Positions 16,632-25,988 of a DNA stretch of 64,000 nucleotides are shown here, piece after piece (within the stretch, counting starts at the first letter, position 1; every line of letters starts with the position of its first letter). The translations under genes and the position numbers were made by a program. This stretch comes from Kordiimonas pumila (GTDB lineage Bacteria > Pseudomonadota > Alphaproteobacteria > Sphingomonadales > Kordiimonadaceae). Location of the stretch: positions 3,520,501-3,584,500 of the forward strand of contig NZ_CP061205.1 of assembly GCF_015240255.1 (NCBI RefSeq), in the 5' to 3' direction. The notes under the pieces are model-generated. The model searched no databases. It was not told where the DNA came from and saw only the letters and a list, made by a program, of their open reading frames with translations.

Positions 16632-17155
16632 GCCCCTTCAAAACTGCATAAGCTAATAACAGTGTGCCCCGCCTCTTGCAGGCGGGCACTACCGCCAAGG
16701 TCAGGTAAGTCAACCACAAAGGCACAAGCTGCAATATCGGCACTCTGTGCCTTTATGAGCTGCACACCGGCTTCAGCTGTGCCACCTGTTGCTATGAGGT
16801 CATCAATCAGCAAAACACGCATACCTTTCTTAAAACTACCCGTATGCACTTCCAGCACAGCCTCGCCGTATTCAAGTCTATAGGCTACCCGGATAACGCT
16901 ACCCGGAAGTTTGCCTTCCTTGCGGAGCGGCACAAAGCCTTTTTGAAGCCTCCCGGCAAGTGCCGCCCCAACAATAAAGCCTCGAGCATCTATACCCGCA
17001 ATCACATCAAAGCGTATACCAGACAAAGCATTAACCATACTATCGAGCATCAGTTCAAAGCCAGCAGCATCTGCAAACAAGCTTGTAACATCTCTAAACA
17101 GAATGCCCGGTTTTGGAAAATCTGGAATTGTTCGAATATAGTCTTTCAAAGCCAT
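16628..17155 (-). CDS. apt: Adenine phosphoribosyltransferase
   Basis: A 175-residue purine-salvage enzyme that makes AMP from adenine and PRPP. It begins MALKDYIRTIPDFPKPGILFRDVTSL, the usual N-terminus. The PRPP loop is VLLIDDLIATGGTAEAG, and AGIDARGFIVGAALA and PLRKEGKLPG are present. The frame extends to 17206 with two more upstream ATGs (17176 among them), but the family begins at MALKD, so 17155 is chosen; the ribosome-binding site is weak. Convergent with the M14 peptidase gene, with overlapping stop codons. Confidence 0.94.
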   Translation of the reverse strand: MALKDYIRTIPDFPKPGILFRDVTSLFADAAGFELMLDSMVNALSGIRFDVIAGIDARGFIVGAALAGRLQKGFVPLRKEGKLPGSVIRVAYRLEYGEAVLEVHTGSFKKGMRVLLIDDLIATGGTAEAGVQLIKAQSADIAACAFVVDLPDLGGSARLQEAGHTVISLCSFEGA

Positions 17156-17466
17156 AACTATCTGCACCGTTACCATAGAGAGTTTAAATAATAGCAGCCT
17201 TTTCATTAACAGGCTCTGGGCCTAGAGGCACCCTAAAAAAGGTCTGGAACAATAGTGAAAACTTATTGCGGCTATAGTGAAAGCATCCTTAAACATAGCC
17301 ATCACGCGCTAACACAATAGTGTTATAAAGCCCTGATGTGTCTTTTGCTTACATATAAAATTCTATAGTCAAATTGAGTTGATTTTTTGCACCGCGTCTG
17401 GAAGCTAGTTTGGCTTGACAATAGCAAGTTTTACGTTTGAGGTTTATTAGGAGCAATAGGGGCCGT

Positions 17467-18111
17467 ATGACAGACACAATAGAACAGTGGCTAGAGCTGA
17501 TACTGCATTTTGCGGCAAATAAACCGCTTATTGCAGCATGCATTTTAGCGGCTACCACCTTTGCCTCTGAAGACGGCTCCCTGATCATAGGAGGCCTCTT
17601 GGTAGGAAGCGGCCATATGCCTGAAGGTATTGTTATCCCTGCACTCGCAACCGGTATTATCGTAGGTGATATTGGGCTTTACATTCTTGGTTGGGCTGCG
17701 AGCCATAATGCCTTCATTGCCTCAAAAGTACCAATAGAGCGCGCCATTAAATTAAAGAACTGGTTATCTCAGCGGCAATCTGCGCTATTATTCCTCTCCC
17801 GGTTCACCCCCGGCACACGTTTCATTACATATGTCAGTTTTGGCTTTCTTCGCATGTCCCTCGCACGCTTCAGCACCGTATTATCGATAGCTGCATGCCT
17901 ATGGGTAACAGTAATGGTGCTTTTCATCAGTGAAATACAAGCTGCTGTACAGCATATGGGCCCCTATGTAGCGGCCACCACTACAAGCATCATTGCAATA
18001 ACTGTCCTTTTTGGCCTGCCTCGGCTGTTAAAATGGTTAAGGCCCACCTCTATTATTTTAGACCATGAAAGCTCCGAAATTAGGAAACAGCATGCAACCA
18101 GCCACCGATAA
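17467..18111 (+). CDS. DedA-family membrane protein
   Basis: A 214-residue integral membrane protein of the DedA/SNARE-associated (PF09335) family. Hallmarks: LAATTFASEDGSLIIGGLLVGSG with the acidic E-D pair, GDIGLYILGWAAS, and SRFTPGTRFITYVSFGFLRM with the conserved F-x-P-G-x-R motif. About five hydrophobic segments. Some DedA proteins flip undecaprenyl phosphate or other lipids, and others affect membrane potential. The ATG at 17467 is preferred over an upstream TTG because GGGG precedes it. It overlaps the next gene, so translation is probably coupled. Confidence 0.9.
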   Translation: MTDTIEQWLELILHFAANKPLIAACILAATTFASEDGSLIIGGLLVGSGHMPEGIVIPALATGIIVGDIGLYILGWAASHNAFIASKVPIERAIKLKNWLSQRQSALLFLSRFTPGTRFITYVSFGFLRMSLARFSTVLSIAACLWVTVMVLFISEIQAAVQHMGPYVAATTTSIIAITVLFGLPRLLKWLRPTSIILDHESSEIRKQHATSHR

Positions 18112-19240
18112 CGCACTAGCTGTGAAACATGCCATGCCTTTGCCCGAACATGCAGGCATGCCTGCCCTCGATGATACAGCCGCCGAAACATCTTGGTTTG
18201 AATTTGCCCCGGCACACTTTTTTTATGTCCCTATCGCCCTTTACTGTGCCTGGCTTTCCCTTCGGCATTTAGGCCCAACCCTACTTACCAATGCAAACCC
18301 GGCGTTGCCTTACTCTGGCCTTGTCGGTGAAAGCAAGTTTTCTGTACTGAACCAGCTAAACGGTACCGCACGGGATTACACGGCACCATATGCACGCTTT
18401 CTACGCTGGCCCGGGGATGGTGGCACGGATAGGACCTTCAGGGAAGCCACAAGCGGGATGACAGCAACTGGCCTACGCTATCCGGTTGTGGCAAAACCTG
18501 ATATTGGCATGCGCGGCGCTGGTGTGCAGGTTATTAAAAACGACACAGACTTACGGCATTATATTTCAGTGTTTCCGTCCGGCGCTAATTTTCTGCTGCA
18601 AACACTCATCGATATGGAAGGCGAAGCAGGCATTTTTTATGTGCGTCACCCAGAGGAACCCAAAGGCCAGATCATTAGCCTCACTTTAAAATATTTCCCC
18701 TCTGTAATTGGGAACGGTACCAACACACTATATGAGCTCATACGGGCCGACAAACGCGCTGGCAAACTATCGCACCTATACCTAGAGCGCCATAAAAGCA
18801 AGCTAGACACCATAGTCCCTGACGGTGAGAAAGTACGGTTAGCCTTTGCTGGCAACCATTGTAGAGGCACCATTTTCCGCAATGGTAATGACTTCATTAC
18901 AGACACCATGATTGACACTTTTGATAAGCTGGCAAAATCTATGGGCGAATTTTACATTGGCCGTTTTGATGTTCGATTTAACAGTTTTTCAGAATTGCAG
19001 AACGGTACAGGATTCAAAATCATCGAAGTGAACGGTGCTGGCGGCGAAGTAACCCATATTTGGGATTCCCGTATGACATTATGGGGCGCCTATAAAGCAC
19101 TTATGGGCCAGTTTAGGCACCTTTATGTGATCGGGAACAAAAACCGAAAGAGAGGTTTTCTACCAACACCGCTATTCAGCCTTTTCAAGGCATGGCGCCA
19201 CGAAAAAAAACTAACCAAACACTATCCAATAACGCACTAA
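18092..19240 (+). CDS. ATP-grasp ligase-like protein with an N-terminal hydrophobic segment
   Basis: A 382-residue protein with an ATP-grasp fold. The Lys strand is GLRYPVVAKPDIGMRGAGVQVI (GMRGAG resembles the ATP loop), the central acidic strand is FYIGRFDVRF, and the C-terminal Mg-binding motif is FKIIEVNGAGGE. Before it, residues 30-60 hold a hydrophobic stretch (FFYVPIALYCAWLSL) that may anchor it to the membrane. Similar proteins are often labelled D-alanine-D-alanine ligase, but Ddl length and motifs do not fit, so the substrate is unknown. The ATG at 18092 has AGGA before it; the frame could start at 18065. It overlaps the DedA gene by 20 bp and precedes DoxX by 15 bp. Confidence 0.8.
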   Translation: MQPATDNALAVKHAMPLPEHAGMPALDDTAAETSWFEFAPAHFFYVPIALYCAWLSLRHLGPTLLTNANPALPYSGLVGESKFSVLNQLNGTARDYTAPYARFLRWPGDGGTDRTFREATSGMTATGLRYPVVAKPDIGMRGAGVQVIKNDTDLRHYISVFPSGANFLLQTLIDMEGEAGIFYVRHPEEPKGQIISLTLKYFPSVIGNGTNTLYELIRADKRAGKLSHLYLERHKSKLDTIVPDGEKVRLAFAGNHCRGTIFRNGNDFITDTMIDTFDKLAKSMGEFYIGRFDVRFNSFSELQNGTGFKIIEVNGAGGEVTHIWDSRMTLWGAYKALMGQFRHLYVIGNKNRKRGFLPTPLFSLFKAWRHEKKLTKHYPITH

Positions 19241-19255
19241 TAGTAGGAGAAAACC

Positions 19256-19696
19256 ATGGTTTTTCTTAACAAATATGGAGACTGGATTGCGGCGATAATC
19301 ATTGCCTTTATCCTATGTGGCAGCCTGCCTTTCAAATTTAGCGGGCACCCTATGCCAACCCATATTTTTAATGTTGTAGGTGAGTTTTTGGGGTTAGATT
19401 TTTTCAAAGCATATGGGGCTATCATCATTGGCATTGCAGAGCTCATTGCCTCCATACTCTTGCTCATCCCTAAAACTCGGGCATTTGGTGGCATTTTAAC
19501 AATGGGTATTATGGCAGGCGCAATCTTCTTTCACCTCTTCACTCCCTTAGGTGTTACAGTCGAATATGTAGTGAACGGAGAAATAATGAGTGATGGCTCG
19601 CTATTTTATACCGCTATAATAGCTTTCATTCTTGGCACACTTATAGCCTACAGAAACAGGTCCAGACTAGCTTTGGTTGGAAACCACTTTAAATAA
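19256..19696 (+). CDS. DoxX-like membrane protein
   Basis: A 146-residue protein with four hydrophobic helices and the DoxX/SURF4-like layout. The pattern includes LCGSLPFKFSGHP, then YGAIIIGIAELIASILLLIPKTRAFGG and GAIFFHLFTPLG. Family members are small inner-membrane proteins, some linked to redox or thiosulfate oxidation, mostly without assigned function. GGAGAAAACC precedes the ATG. It is the last gene of the DedA / ATP-grasp / DoxX unit and converges on the DUF2336 gene, 12 bp away. Confidence 0.8.
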   Translation: MVFLNKYGDWIAAIIIAFILCGSLPFKFSGHPMPTHIFNVVGEFLGLDFFKAYGAIIIGIAELIASILLLIPKTRAFGGILTMGIMAGAIFFHLFTPLGVTVEYVVNGEIMSDGSLFYTAIIAFILGTLIAYRNRSRLALVGNHFK

Positions 19697-19708
19697 GAGC
19701 GGCATGCA

Positions 19709-20722
19709 TTAATTGGGGCGTTTCATAGCCTGCCAACCAGAGCTACCGCCATGCAACAAAACCATTTGCCTCAACCTTTGTGCGTCTGCTTTACTTACAT
19801 TAGCTTCTTTCATAAGGCCGACAAAAGACACCATATTACCACCGTAAAGGCGCTCACGAACAGCACCTAGCGTTAAGCCTGCCTCAAGGGCAAGAACACT
19901 TTCCAGAAACGGCAGGCAACCACGGCTTGTCATCTCTATCATCACATCATGTGACAGGCGCCGGGCTTTTCTTAGGTCGATCACATAGGCATGTATCTGA
20001 GCCGGGCTAGCATGCTCTAGGTGCTGCCACATAATATCACCGTGGGCCGCCTTAATAGCTTGCTGCGCTACAGTCTCTGTAACGCTATAATGCTTAACTA
20101 AAATATCCTGATATTCAGCAGAAACCAACAATATCAGCTGCTCAACAATAGAAAGCGGCAAATCAACCCGCTTTGTCATATGCTGAAGTATAGTTTCATT
20201 ACCCCTAAAACGATTAAGGATTGTCGAGCATGTTTGCTCATGTAAAACAATTTTATTATTCCGCACTAAAAAACTTACCGGCTTTTCATTACCAACAGTA
20301 ACAATGGCATGACATGTAGCAATCCCTATGTCAGACCGGCGCGCTAATGTTACATGTGCATGTTCTTCAAGCTGAGGAATAAGCCCTGCAAGCTCGGCGT
20401 CATTAAAGGCTTCAGTGGAAGCAAGAAAAGGGCCTGCAACGCTTTCAACATCGGTTGCTATTTTAGCAGCTAGATCAAAAGGCAGCGATTTGCAGGACCG
20501 CAATTCAAAAGCCAGTGATTCGCGCACTTGTATAGACATATCCTGTGCAAGCATCCGGGCAACATTTTCTATTGCAACCCGTTCTTCATCGTCGGTGTGC
20601 CGCGCCAAAAAACTAGAAACTCTCTGGGTTAGCACCAGCTTTTCAAGCGTTGCAGCATTTACAACGTCAACTGTCCCTAACCTACTCATCACCAATGGGC
20701 CTGCTGCACTGAATACGGACAT
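19709..20722 (-). CDS. DUF2336 domain protein (copy 1)
   Basis: A 337-residue, all-helical protein of the DUF2336 family known from alphaproteobacteria, with no assigned biochemical role. Family-type segments: VRESLAFELRSCKSLPFDLAAKIATDVESVAGPFL and LIPQLEEHAHVTLARRSDIG. Later ones are VRNNKIVLHEQTCSTILNRF and LPFLESVLALEAGLTLGAVRE. It is clearly a paralogue of the next gene, aligning along its whole length. The alpha-helical repeats look HEAT-like (inference). It has no signal peptide. GAGGG lies upstream of the ATG. Confidence 0.83.
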   Translation of the reverse strand: MSVFSAAGPLVMSRLGTVDVVNAATLEKLVLTQRVSSFLARHTDDEERVAIENVARMLAQDMSIQVRESLAFELRSCKSLPFDLAAKIATDVESVAGPFLASTEAFNDAELAGLIPQLEEHAHVTLARRSDIGIATCHAIVTVGNEKPVSFLVRNNKIVLHEQTCSTILNRFRGNETILQHMTKRVDLPLSIVEQLILLVSAEYQDILVKHYSVTETVAQQAIKAAHGDIMWQHLEHASPAQIHAYVIDLRKARRLSHDVMIEMTSRGCLPFLESVLALEAGLTLGAVRERLYGGNMVSFVGLMKEANVSKADAQRLRQMVLLHGGSSGWQAMKRPN

Positions 20723-20857
20723 ATCTTTTTATACCCTCACTCTGTACCGACGCCCCACCGGGTATTAACTTACCGCATAAGAGTAAAAAAAATGATAATT
20801 GAGCAGCCACCAACACACCAGTGTCAAAAAATGTAAAACCAGAAACTGTAATGAATG

Positions 20858-21823
20858 TCATGCCTTGCCTCCCGCTGGCACAGAATAGTTTTCTTTAGCC
20901 AGTTTCAGAATAGCAGGCGCTAGCTTCTCACCAACTTTTGCAGCATGCATAAGACGCACAAAAGATGTTTTATCTTCCAACCGCAAAATATCGCGTACAC
21001 GCTGAATTGTCATACCAGCCTCAAGTGCAAGCATGCTTTCCAAAAACGCAAGGCTGCCTTTTTTAGCCATTTCAATAGCGATTGCAGGGTTCAAGCGCTG
21101 ATTGGTGCGCAGTTCTGAAACAACAGCATGAATTTGCGTATCGTCAATTTTACGCACCTGATTCCAAATCATTTCAACTTTTGCATTATCAAAAATAATA
21201 GCTGCAACATCAGAACGTACTGGATAATGATTAAGCATGATTGACCGACAATGATCAGAAACTTTATCCATAATCCGGTCTACAATGGAAAGGGGCAAAT
21301 CGGCGCGAGCGCTAAATTGATCCATAATCCAGATGTTATCTGAAAAGCGGTTTACCAGTGTTCCACAAACAGGCTCAGCAAGAACAACTCTGTCGTTCCT
21401 CACGAGTGTTGCTATACTGTCTGTCCGCCCGCTTTCAATGAGAGCACCAAGCACTTCGTCACTTAAATCATTTCTACGCGCTAGAGCAACCCGCGCATAT
21501 TCTTGGAGTTGTGGAATAAGTTTAACCATTGCCTTATCAGAGATTGCCTTCGTTTCCTGAAGAAACGGCCCAGCAACTTCTTCAACATCTTTGGCTATTT
21601 TTTCTGCAAGGTCAGGAACCAAGCGATTGCAGCGGCGCAATTCATAGGCCAGTACTTCCCGGACCTGCCGAGAAATGTCACTCGCAAGCTTGCGCGCAAT
21701 ATCTTCTATCAGCGCACGGTCCTCATCCGCCTGATCAGCGTTAAGGTACTGACCAATACGTTTGGCCAGCTGGATCTTTTCCATTTTTACTGCATCTACT
21801 AATGATGCACTTGCGAACTGCAT
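20858..21823 (-). CDS. DUF2336 domain protein (copy 2)
   Basis: A 321-residue paralogue of the neighbouring DUF2336 protein, with matching blocks VREVLAYELRRCNRLVPDLAEKIAKDVEEVAGPFL, LIPQLQEYARVALARRND and LAFLESMLALEAGMTIQRVRD. The start at 21823 is chosen because GGAG lies 8 nt before it; the frame itself extends to 21883. The two genes are separated by 135 bp and probably arose by tandem duplication followed by strong divergence. Function unknown; no partner gene nearby suggests a pathway. Confidence 0.83.
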   Translation of the reverse strand: MQFASASLVDAVKMEKIQLAKRIGQYLNADQADEDRALIEDIARKLASDISRQVREVLAYELRRCNRLVPDLAEKIAKDVEEVAGPFLQETKAISDKAMVKLIPQLQEYARVALARRNDLSDEVLGALIESGRTDSIATLVRNDRVVLAEPVCGTLVNRFSDNIWIMDQFSARADLPLSIVDRIMDKVSDHCRSIMLNHYPVRSDVAAIIFDNAKVEMIWNQVRKIDDTQIHAVVSELRTNQRLNPAIAIEMAKKGSLAFLESMLALEAGMTIQRVRDILRLEDKTSFVRLMHAAKVGEKLAPAILKLAKENYSVPAGGKA

Positions 21824-22009
21824 GGCTTCTACTCCATATCTGCCGTGCTGGCAGAAACCTTGATTTACGCCAAGATATCGCAATTGTTTTTAAAAATAGT
21901 CAATACTTCGATAAAATTTTATTTATTTAAACTATACTTATCTATACTTACATTTAATTTGAATAAAATTTTAACTAATTAGACATAGAACACTGTTTTA
22001 CCAATAAGA

Positions 22010-22882
22010 TTAAGCTTCAACAATTGCCTGCTCAAGCGGGTCACCTATACCCTGAACATTCAAATGGTCTATATGGGCCTGCACACATCCATATGCGGCC
22101 TTATATAAACTCGGTGTTAAATCGGCATCCTTGTATATGCTGCCCACGATAGCATGCACGTCCCCAACTCCAGCCTGCAGGCACATTCTTACCTGATTGT
22201 GCCTTTTGTGCCGATGCTTCCTCACTGCATCAATTCTTTCAAACGGTGCATAAACAGGGCATCCATGGCTGGGCAACATAAGGTTAGCATGAACATTTTC
22301 CAGCAGGTCAAGGCTATTCATATAGTCCAGAAAATTACCAAGCGGCGGTACAATCGCTGTCGTGGACCAAGCCATGACATGATCGCCAGAAAACAACACA
22401 CCCTGCTCCGGCAAGACATAACACATGTGATTAGGAAAGTGCCCCGGTGTATGGAGAGCTATGACACGCCACCGTCCCATACCAATAGCCGTTCCGTGGC
22501 TAAGACTGTTGTCAGGAGAAAAGCAAGTATCAACATCTTCTTCTGTTTCTGCGGCAATGAGCTGACATAAGGGGCCATACCCATATGTTGGGGCCTGCAT
22601 TGCAGCTTTCAGCAAGTGCGCTGCTGGGCTATGATCCATATGGGTATGGGTTACTAAAATACCTGCCACAGGTCTGCCATCAACAACTGCCAAAACAGCA
22701 TCAACATGGCGGATGTCTTCTGGCCCCGGGTCAATAATCCACAGTGTTTCTTCGCCTACAATATAGGTATTAGTTCCCGGCCCTGTATAAGCGTTTGGGT
22801 TATTAGCAAGCACACAACTAATACCCTTCGCAACTCTAACAGGCTGATAATATTGTCGTTTTATTTCGCCCAAATCATTCAC
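22010..22882 (-). CDS. Metallo-beta-lactamase-fold hydrolase (LACTB2-like)
   Basis: A 290-residue enzyme. The metal-binding motif is THTHMDHSP (H79, H81, D83, H84). Downstream ligands lie in HTPGHFPNH, LFSGDHVM and LPSHG. The C-terminal roughly 70 residues (RKHRHKRHNQVRMCLQAG onward) form a small helical, winged-helix-like tail as in LACTB2 and related hydrolases, some of which are RNA endonucleases and others thioesterases. Cytoplasmic. Substrate not predictable from sequence. The upstream 290-bp gap separates it from the divergent ThDP enzyme gene. Confidence 0.88.
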   Translation of the reverse strand: MNDLGEIKRQYYQPVRVAKGISCVLANNPNAYTGPGTNTYIVGEETLWIIDPGPEDIRHVDAVLAVVDGRPVAGILVTHTHMDHSPAAHLLKAAMQAPTYGYGPLCQLIAAETEEDVDTCFSPDNSLSHGTAIGMGRWRVIALHTPGHFPNHMCYVLPEQGVLFSGDHVMAWSTTAIVPPLGNFLDYMNSLDLLENVHANLMLPSHGCPVYAPFERIDAVRKHRHKRHNQVRMCLQAGVGDVHAIVGSIYKDADLTPSLYKAAYGCVQAHIDHLNVQGIGDPLEQAIVEA

Positions 22883-23171
22883 TCTAGTTCAGCTTGTAAG
22901 AGGTTCTATGCTTAGAACTTTAGAATGACAATATTACAAAGGTCATATCAACCCTCTTCACACCCTAGTGACCAATCACAAAAAATCCAGCACCGCAAAG
23001 CCGTGTCATTTCACCAAGGTTTCCGGCACATTGGCAAATGAAATACACGCTTTTGTTCATTATGATTATTTATGTTAGCAAAATGTAGGCTTAAACTCGG
23101 TTATGAAGGCTACTTCTGTGTTCAGACCAGAACATTTCATGGGGAAGAAGAAGTTGCCGTATGGAGGGACT

Positions 23172-24833
23172 ATGACAACTGAGCAAATCACTGGGGGCAA
23201 AGCGCTTGTTGACGCCCTTATAACAAACGAAGCCAACATTGCATTTGGTGTGCCAGGCGAAAGCTATCTTGCCGTTCTTGATGCTTTACACGATGTATCA
23301 AACAAATTGCCCTTTATAACATGCCGCCATGAAGCAAGTGCTGCTAACATGGCAGAAGCATATGGCAAACTAACGGGCAAACCCGGCATCTGCTTTGTCA
23401 CACGTGGACCCGGTACAACCCACGCCTCTATAGGCCTGCATACCGCCTACCAAGACAGCACACCGATGATTATGTTTATTGGGCAAGTTGCCTCTGACCA
23501 AATGGATAGAGAGGCCTTTCAAGAGATTGATTATCGTCGCTTTTTAAGTGAAGTGACAAAATGGACCGCCGAAATTCAAGACCCTAACCGCATTGCTGAA
23601 TATGTGGGCCGCGCTTTCCGTGTTGCAACATCAGGCCGGCCTGGGCCTGTCGCACTTGCTTTACCAGAGGATATGCTCAGAAAACTATGTGGTGAACAGC
23701 AATCAATGCCATATACACCCACGCTTGCACACCCCGGGCAAGCTGATATGGCTAGTATGAAAGCGCTTCTTGAAAAATCAGAACGCCCCCTTCTTATGCT
23801 GGGGGGCAGCGGTTGGTCTGCCACTGCAGTGCATGAAATTGAACAATTCTCCGAAAACAACCATATCCCCGTGACTGTTTCCTTTCGTTGCCAAGACAGG
23901 TTCAATAACAATCATCCAAATTATATTGGTGATATGGGGATCGGTGCAAACCCGGCATTGATTAAACGCATGACAGATGCCGATGTGCTGATAGTTCTTG
24001 GTCCTCGCCTCGGTGAAATGACAACGGATGGCTACAATCGTTTAAAAGTGCCGGTGCCGGACCAAACTCTTGTTCATATTCATCAGGGAGCAGAGGAACT
24101 GGGACGCGTCTATCAGCCAGATCTAGCAATTAATGCAACACCCATTACCATTGCACCTTTCCTCGCATCCATGAAACTCGCGGGCTCGAACCCCTGGAAG
24201 AAAGATACATTAGAAGCGAGAGCGTCCTTTGAAAAATGGACCACCCCCATAGCAAATACTGGAGATGTGCAGTTATCTGACCTGTACCGTTATATGCGGG
24301 AAACATTACCAGATGATGCTATTGTTTGTAACGGCGCAGGTAATTATGCTTCTTGGCTACACCGTTTCTATCGATACAGAAGTTTTCCTAGCCAGTTAGG
24401 CCCCACTTCTGGGGCTATGGGCTACGGTGTGCCATCTGCCATAGGTGCCAAGCTCACACACCCTGAAAAAACGGTTATCTCTATATCTGGTGATGGCTGT
24501 TTCATGATGAACGCAGTAGATCTTGCAACCGCCGTCCGGTACGGAGCCAATGTTGTATTTCTGGTTTTTAATAACAATATGTATGGCACAATCAGGATGC
24601 ATCAGGAACGTGAATATCCAAGGCGAACGTCAGGAACTGACCTGACCAACCCTGACTTTGTCAAATTTGCCGAAAGCTTCGGTGTGCAAGCAGAACTTGT
24701 TACATCAACTACAGCTTTTGCACCAGCACTGGAACGTGCCCTAAAGGCTGGCAAACCTGCGTTGCTTGAAATTCGGGTGGACCCTGAAGCTATAGCACCA
24801 ACAACAACCCTGTCTGCACTTCAAAACAGGTAA
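23172..24833 (+). CDS. Thiamine-diphosphate-dependent enzyme, acetolactate synthase-like
   Basis: A 553-residue protein with the three-domain fold of the acetolactate synthase / benzoylformate decarboxylase family. The N-terminal Pyr domain has the ThDP-activating Glu in CRHEASAANMAEAYGKLTG, then TRGPGTTHASIG. The PP domain has the ThDP/Mg motif GDGCFMMNAVDLATA with NNN about 25 residues later. It is not the biosynthetic IlvB, as far as sequence and the lack of ilvN show. It probably belongs to the catabolic or unknown group. GGAGGG precedes the ATG at 23172, which fixes the start over 23103. A good terminator follows. Confidence 0.85.
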   Translation: MTTEQITGGKALVDALITNEANIAFGVPGESYLAVLDALHDVSNKLPFITCRHEASAANMAEAYGKLTGKPGICFVTRGPGTTHASIGLHTAYQDSTPMIMFIGQVASDQMDREAFQEIDYRRFLSEVTKWTAEIQDPNRIAEYVGRAFRVATSGRPGPVALALPEDMLRKLCGEQQSMPYTPTLAHPGQADMASMKALLEKSERPLLMLGGSGWSATAVHEIEQFSENNHIPVTVSFRCQDRFNNNHPNYIGDMGIGANPALIKRMTDADVLIVLGPRLGEMTTDGYNRLKVPVPDQTLVHIHQGAEELGRVYQPDLAINATPITIAPFLASMKLAGSNPWKKDTLEARASFEKWTTPIANTGDVQLSDLYRYMRETLPDDAIVCNGAGNYASWLHRFYRYRSFPSQLGPTSGAMGYGVPSAIGAKLTHPEKTVISISGDGCFMMNAVDLATAVRYGANVVFLVFNNNMYGTIRMHQEREYPRRTSGTDLTNPDFVKFAESFGVQAELVTSTTAFAPALERALKAGKPALLEIRVDPEAIAPTTTLSALQNR

Positions 24834-24855
24834 AGCAGTCGCCATTAAAAGCATT

Positions 24856-24889
24856 AAGACGTCACGGCCTATTGCTGTGACGTCTTTGC
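24856..24889 (+). terminator. Terminator after the ThDP enzyme gene
   Basis: Perfect 10-bp stem AAGACGTCAC / GTGACGTCTT with an 11-nt loop, followed by TGCTTTG. It lies 22 bp past the stop. The hairpin is good; the T-run is short. Confidence 0.65.
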
Positions 24890-25062
24890 TTTGATGCCGA
24901 GTCGAATAGTTACATTTAACGTATAATTTAAGATAATTTTTCAAAGCTGTACTGCAAATTGGAAATTTAACACTGCTATTTTTCACATGAGTTTTGGAGT
25001 AATTTTTACCTATTCAGGCATAGGAAAAATAAAACCCGTCATCCCAATTAGCGGAAACATAT

Positions 25063-25368
25063 ATGGTCCAAAAACACAAAGTCTTGTTTGTAAGAACAGA
25101 TGCCCAAAAACCCCCTAGTCATCAGGTAACACATATTGGCGGCACAATGCCTGATGGAACACCGTGGTCTATTTCAGCAGAAGAAGCTATTTCCAGTATT
25201 CAAAGCGGTAGGTTTGCTTTTTTTATGCACCGCGAAGATCAGGGAGCAGAGAGAATAGTCGTTGCCCACAACCCTGTTTATGGTGCCTTTCTTAGGGCTG
25301 AGAATGACCGGCAAATGCCAAAGCGTTTAATGCAGTTACCAGAGATTGAGCAGAATAATCATTACTAA
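25063..25368 (+). CDS. Small protein, DUF3892-like
   Basis: A 101-residue protein. The pattern HQVTHIGGTMPDGTPWSISAEEAISSIQSGRFAFFMHREDQ, followed by a short strand and AFLRAENDRQMPKRLMQLPE, resembles the DUF3892 family (T-H-I near the start, I-x-x-G in the middle, L-x-x-LP at the end). That match is from memory. It stands alone between the ThDP gene and the convergent rpsU, with an AT-rich 230-bp upstream region. No function can be given. Confidence 0.6.
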   Translation: MVQKHKVLFVRTDAQKPPSHQVTHIGGTMPDGTPWSISAEEAISSIQSGRFAFFMHREDQGAERIVVAHNPVYGAFLRAENDRQMPKRLMQLPEIEQNNHY

Positions 25369-25436
25369 CCCTGCCCTCCAACGGCTAGGTGCTGCACCAA
25401 CAAAAACGGCTCATTTGATCGTTATCACATCATAGA

Positions 25437-25468
25437 AAAGCCCCGCAGACATAATCTGCGAGGCTTTT
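25437..25468. terminator. Bidirectional terminator between the DUF3892-like gene and rpsU
   Basis: Stem AAAAGCCCCGCAGA / TCTGCGAGGCTTTT (14 bp with one mismatch) and a short loop. T-runs occur on both strands, so it can end both convergent transcripts. Confidence 0.8.
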
Positions 25469-25492
25469 TATTCATGTGGTGTTGGTATCGAA

Positions 25493-25711
25493 TTAACGAG
25501 TACGAACTACCATACCGTCACGCTCAAGGCGCTTACGCTCCAGCTTGCGGGCACGGCGCACTGCTGCGGCCTGCTCACGAGCCCTCTTTTCAGATGGCTT
25601 TTCATAAAAGCGACGCATCTTCATTTCGCGGTATACGCCTTCACGCTGAAGTTTTTTCTTCAGGGCACGAAGAGCTTGATCCACATTGTTATCCCGAACG
25701 GAAACCTCCAT
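25493..25711 (-). CDS. rpsU: 30S ribosomal protein S21
   Basis: A 72-residue basic protein, starting [26 protein letters not shown] and continuing [21 protein letters not shown], the S21 signature. It takes part in mRNA binding on the small subunit. The frame extends far upstream to 25810, but the ATG at 25711 with AAGGAG before it is the family start. It is divergent from COQ9, an arrangement common in alphaproteobacteria. A promoter TTGCAT-16-TATAGT lies about 165 bp upstream, leaving a long leader. Confidence 0.96.
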   Translation of the reverse strand: MEVSVRDNNVDQALRALKKKLQREGVYREMKMRRFYEKPSEKRAREQAAAVRRARKLERKRLERDGMVVRTR

Positions 25712-25875
25712 GGGTTTCTCACTCCTTTCATAGCCATAATTCGCAAGTGGCAAGTCGGGCGCACACTCACTGGGCCCCGGCCATATAGCAAAGCAAACTA
25801 TAGCGCACAAGTTAAAATCACGAAAAAGGCTTCTGCACCCTCAAAAAAGGTACACTGCCTTTTATTTCCTGACGG

Positions 25876-25903
25876 ACTATACCACATTTTTTAGGCAATG
25901 CAA
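25876..25903 (-). promoter_or_regulatory. Candidate promoter of rpsU
   Basis: Minus strand TTGCAT (25898-25903), 16-bp spacer, TATAGT (25876-25881). A second, weaker pair lies closer to the gene. The implied leader is about 160 nt. Confidence 0.5.
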
Positions 25904-25988
25904 AACGTGGCTCTATGTCAGCTCATTATATGGTGGCTTGATGATATCGTTCTAAAAGAGTAGGCTTACTTAAAGGCAAGGAAAACCT

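Noticed and set aside
18065-18091. The ATP-grasp gene starting at 18065, with a 47-bp overlap of DedA.
   Set aside because: The ATG at 18092 has AGGA at the right distance; the earlier ATG has none. Not excluded.
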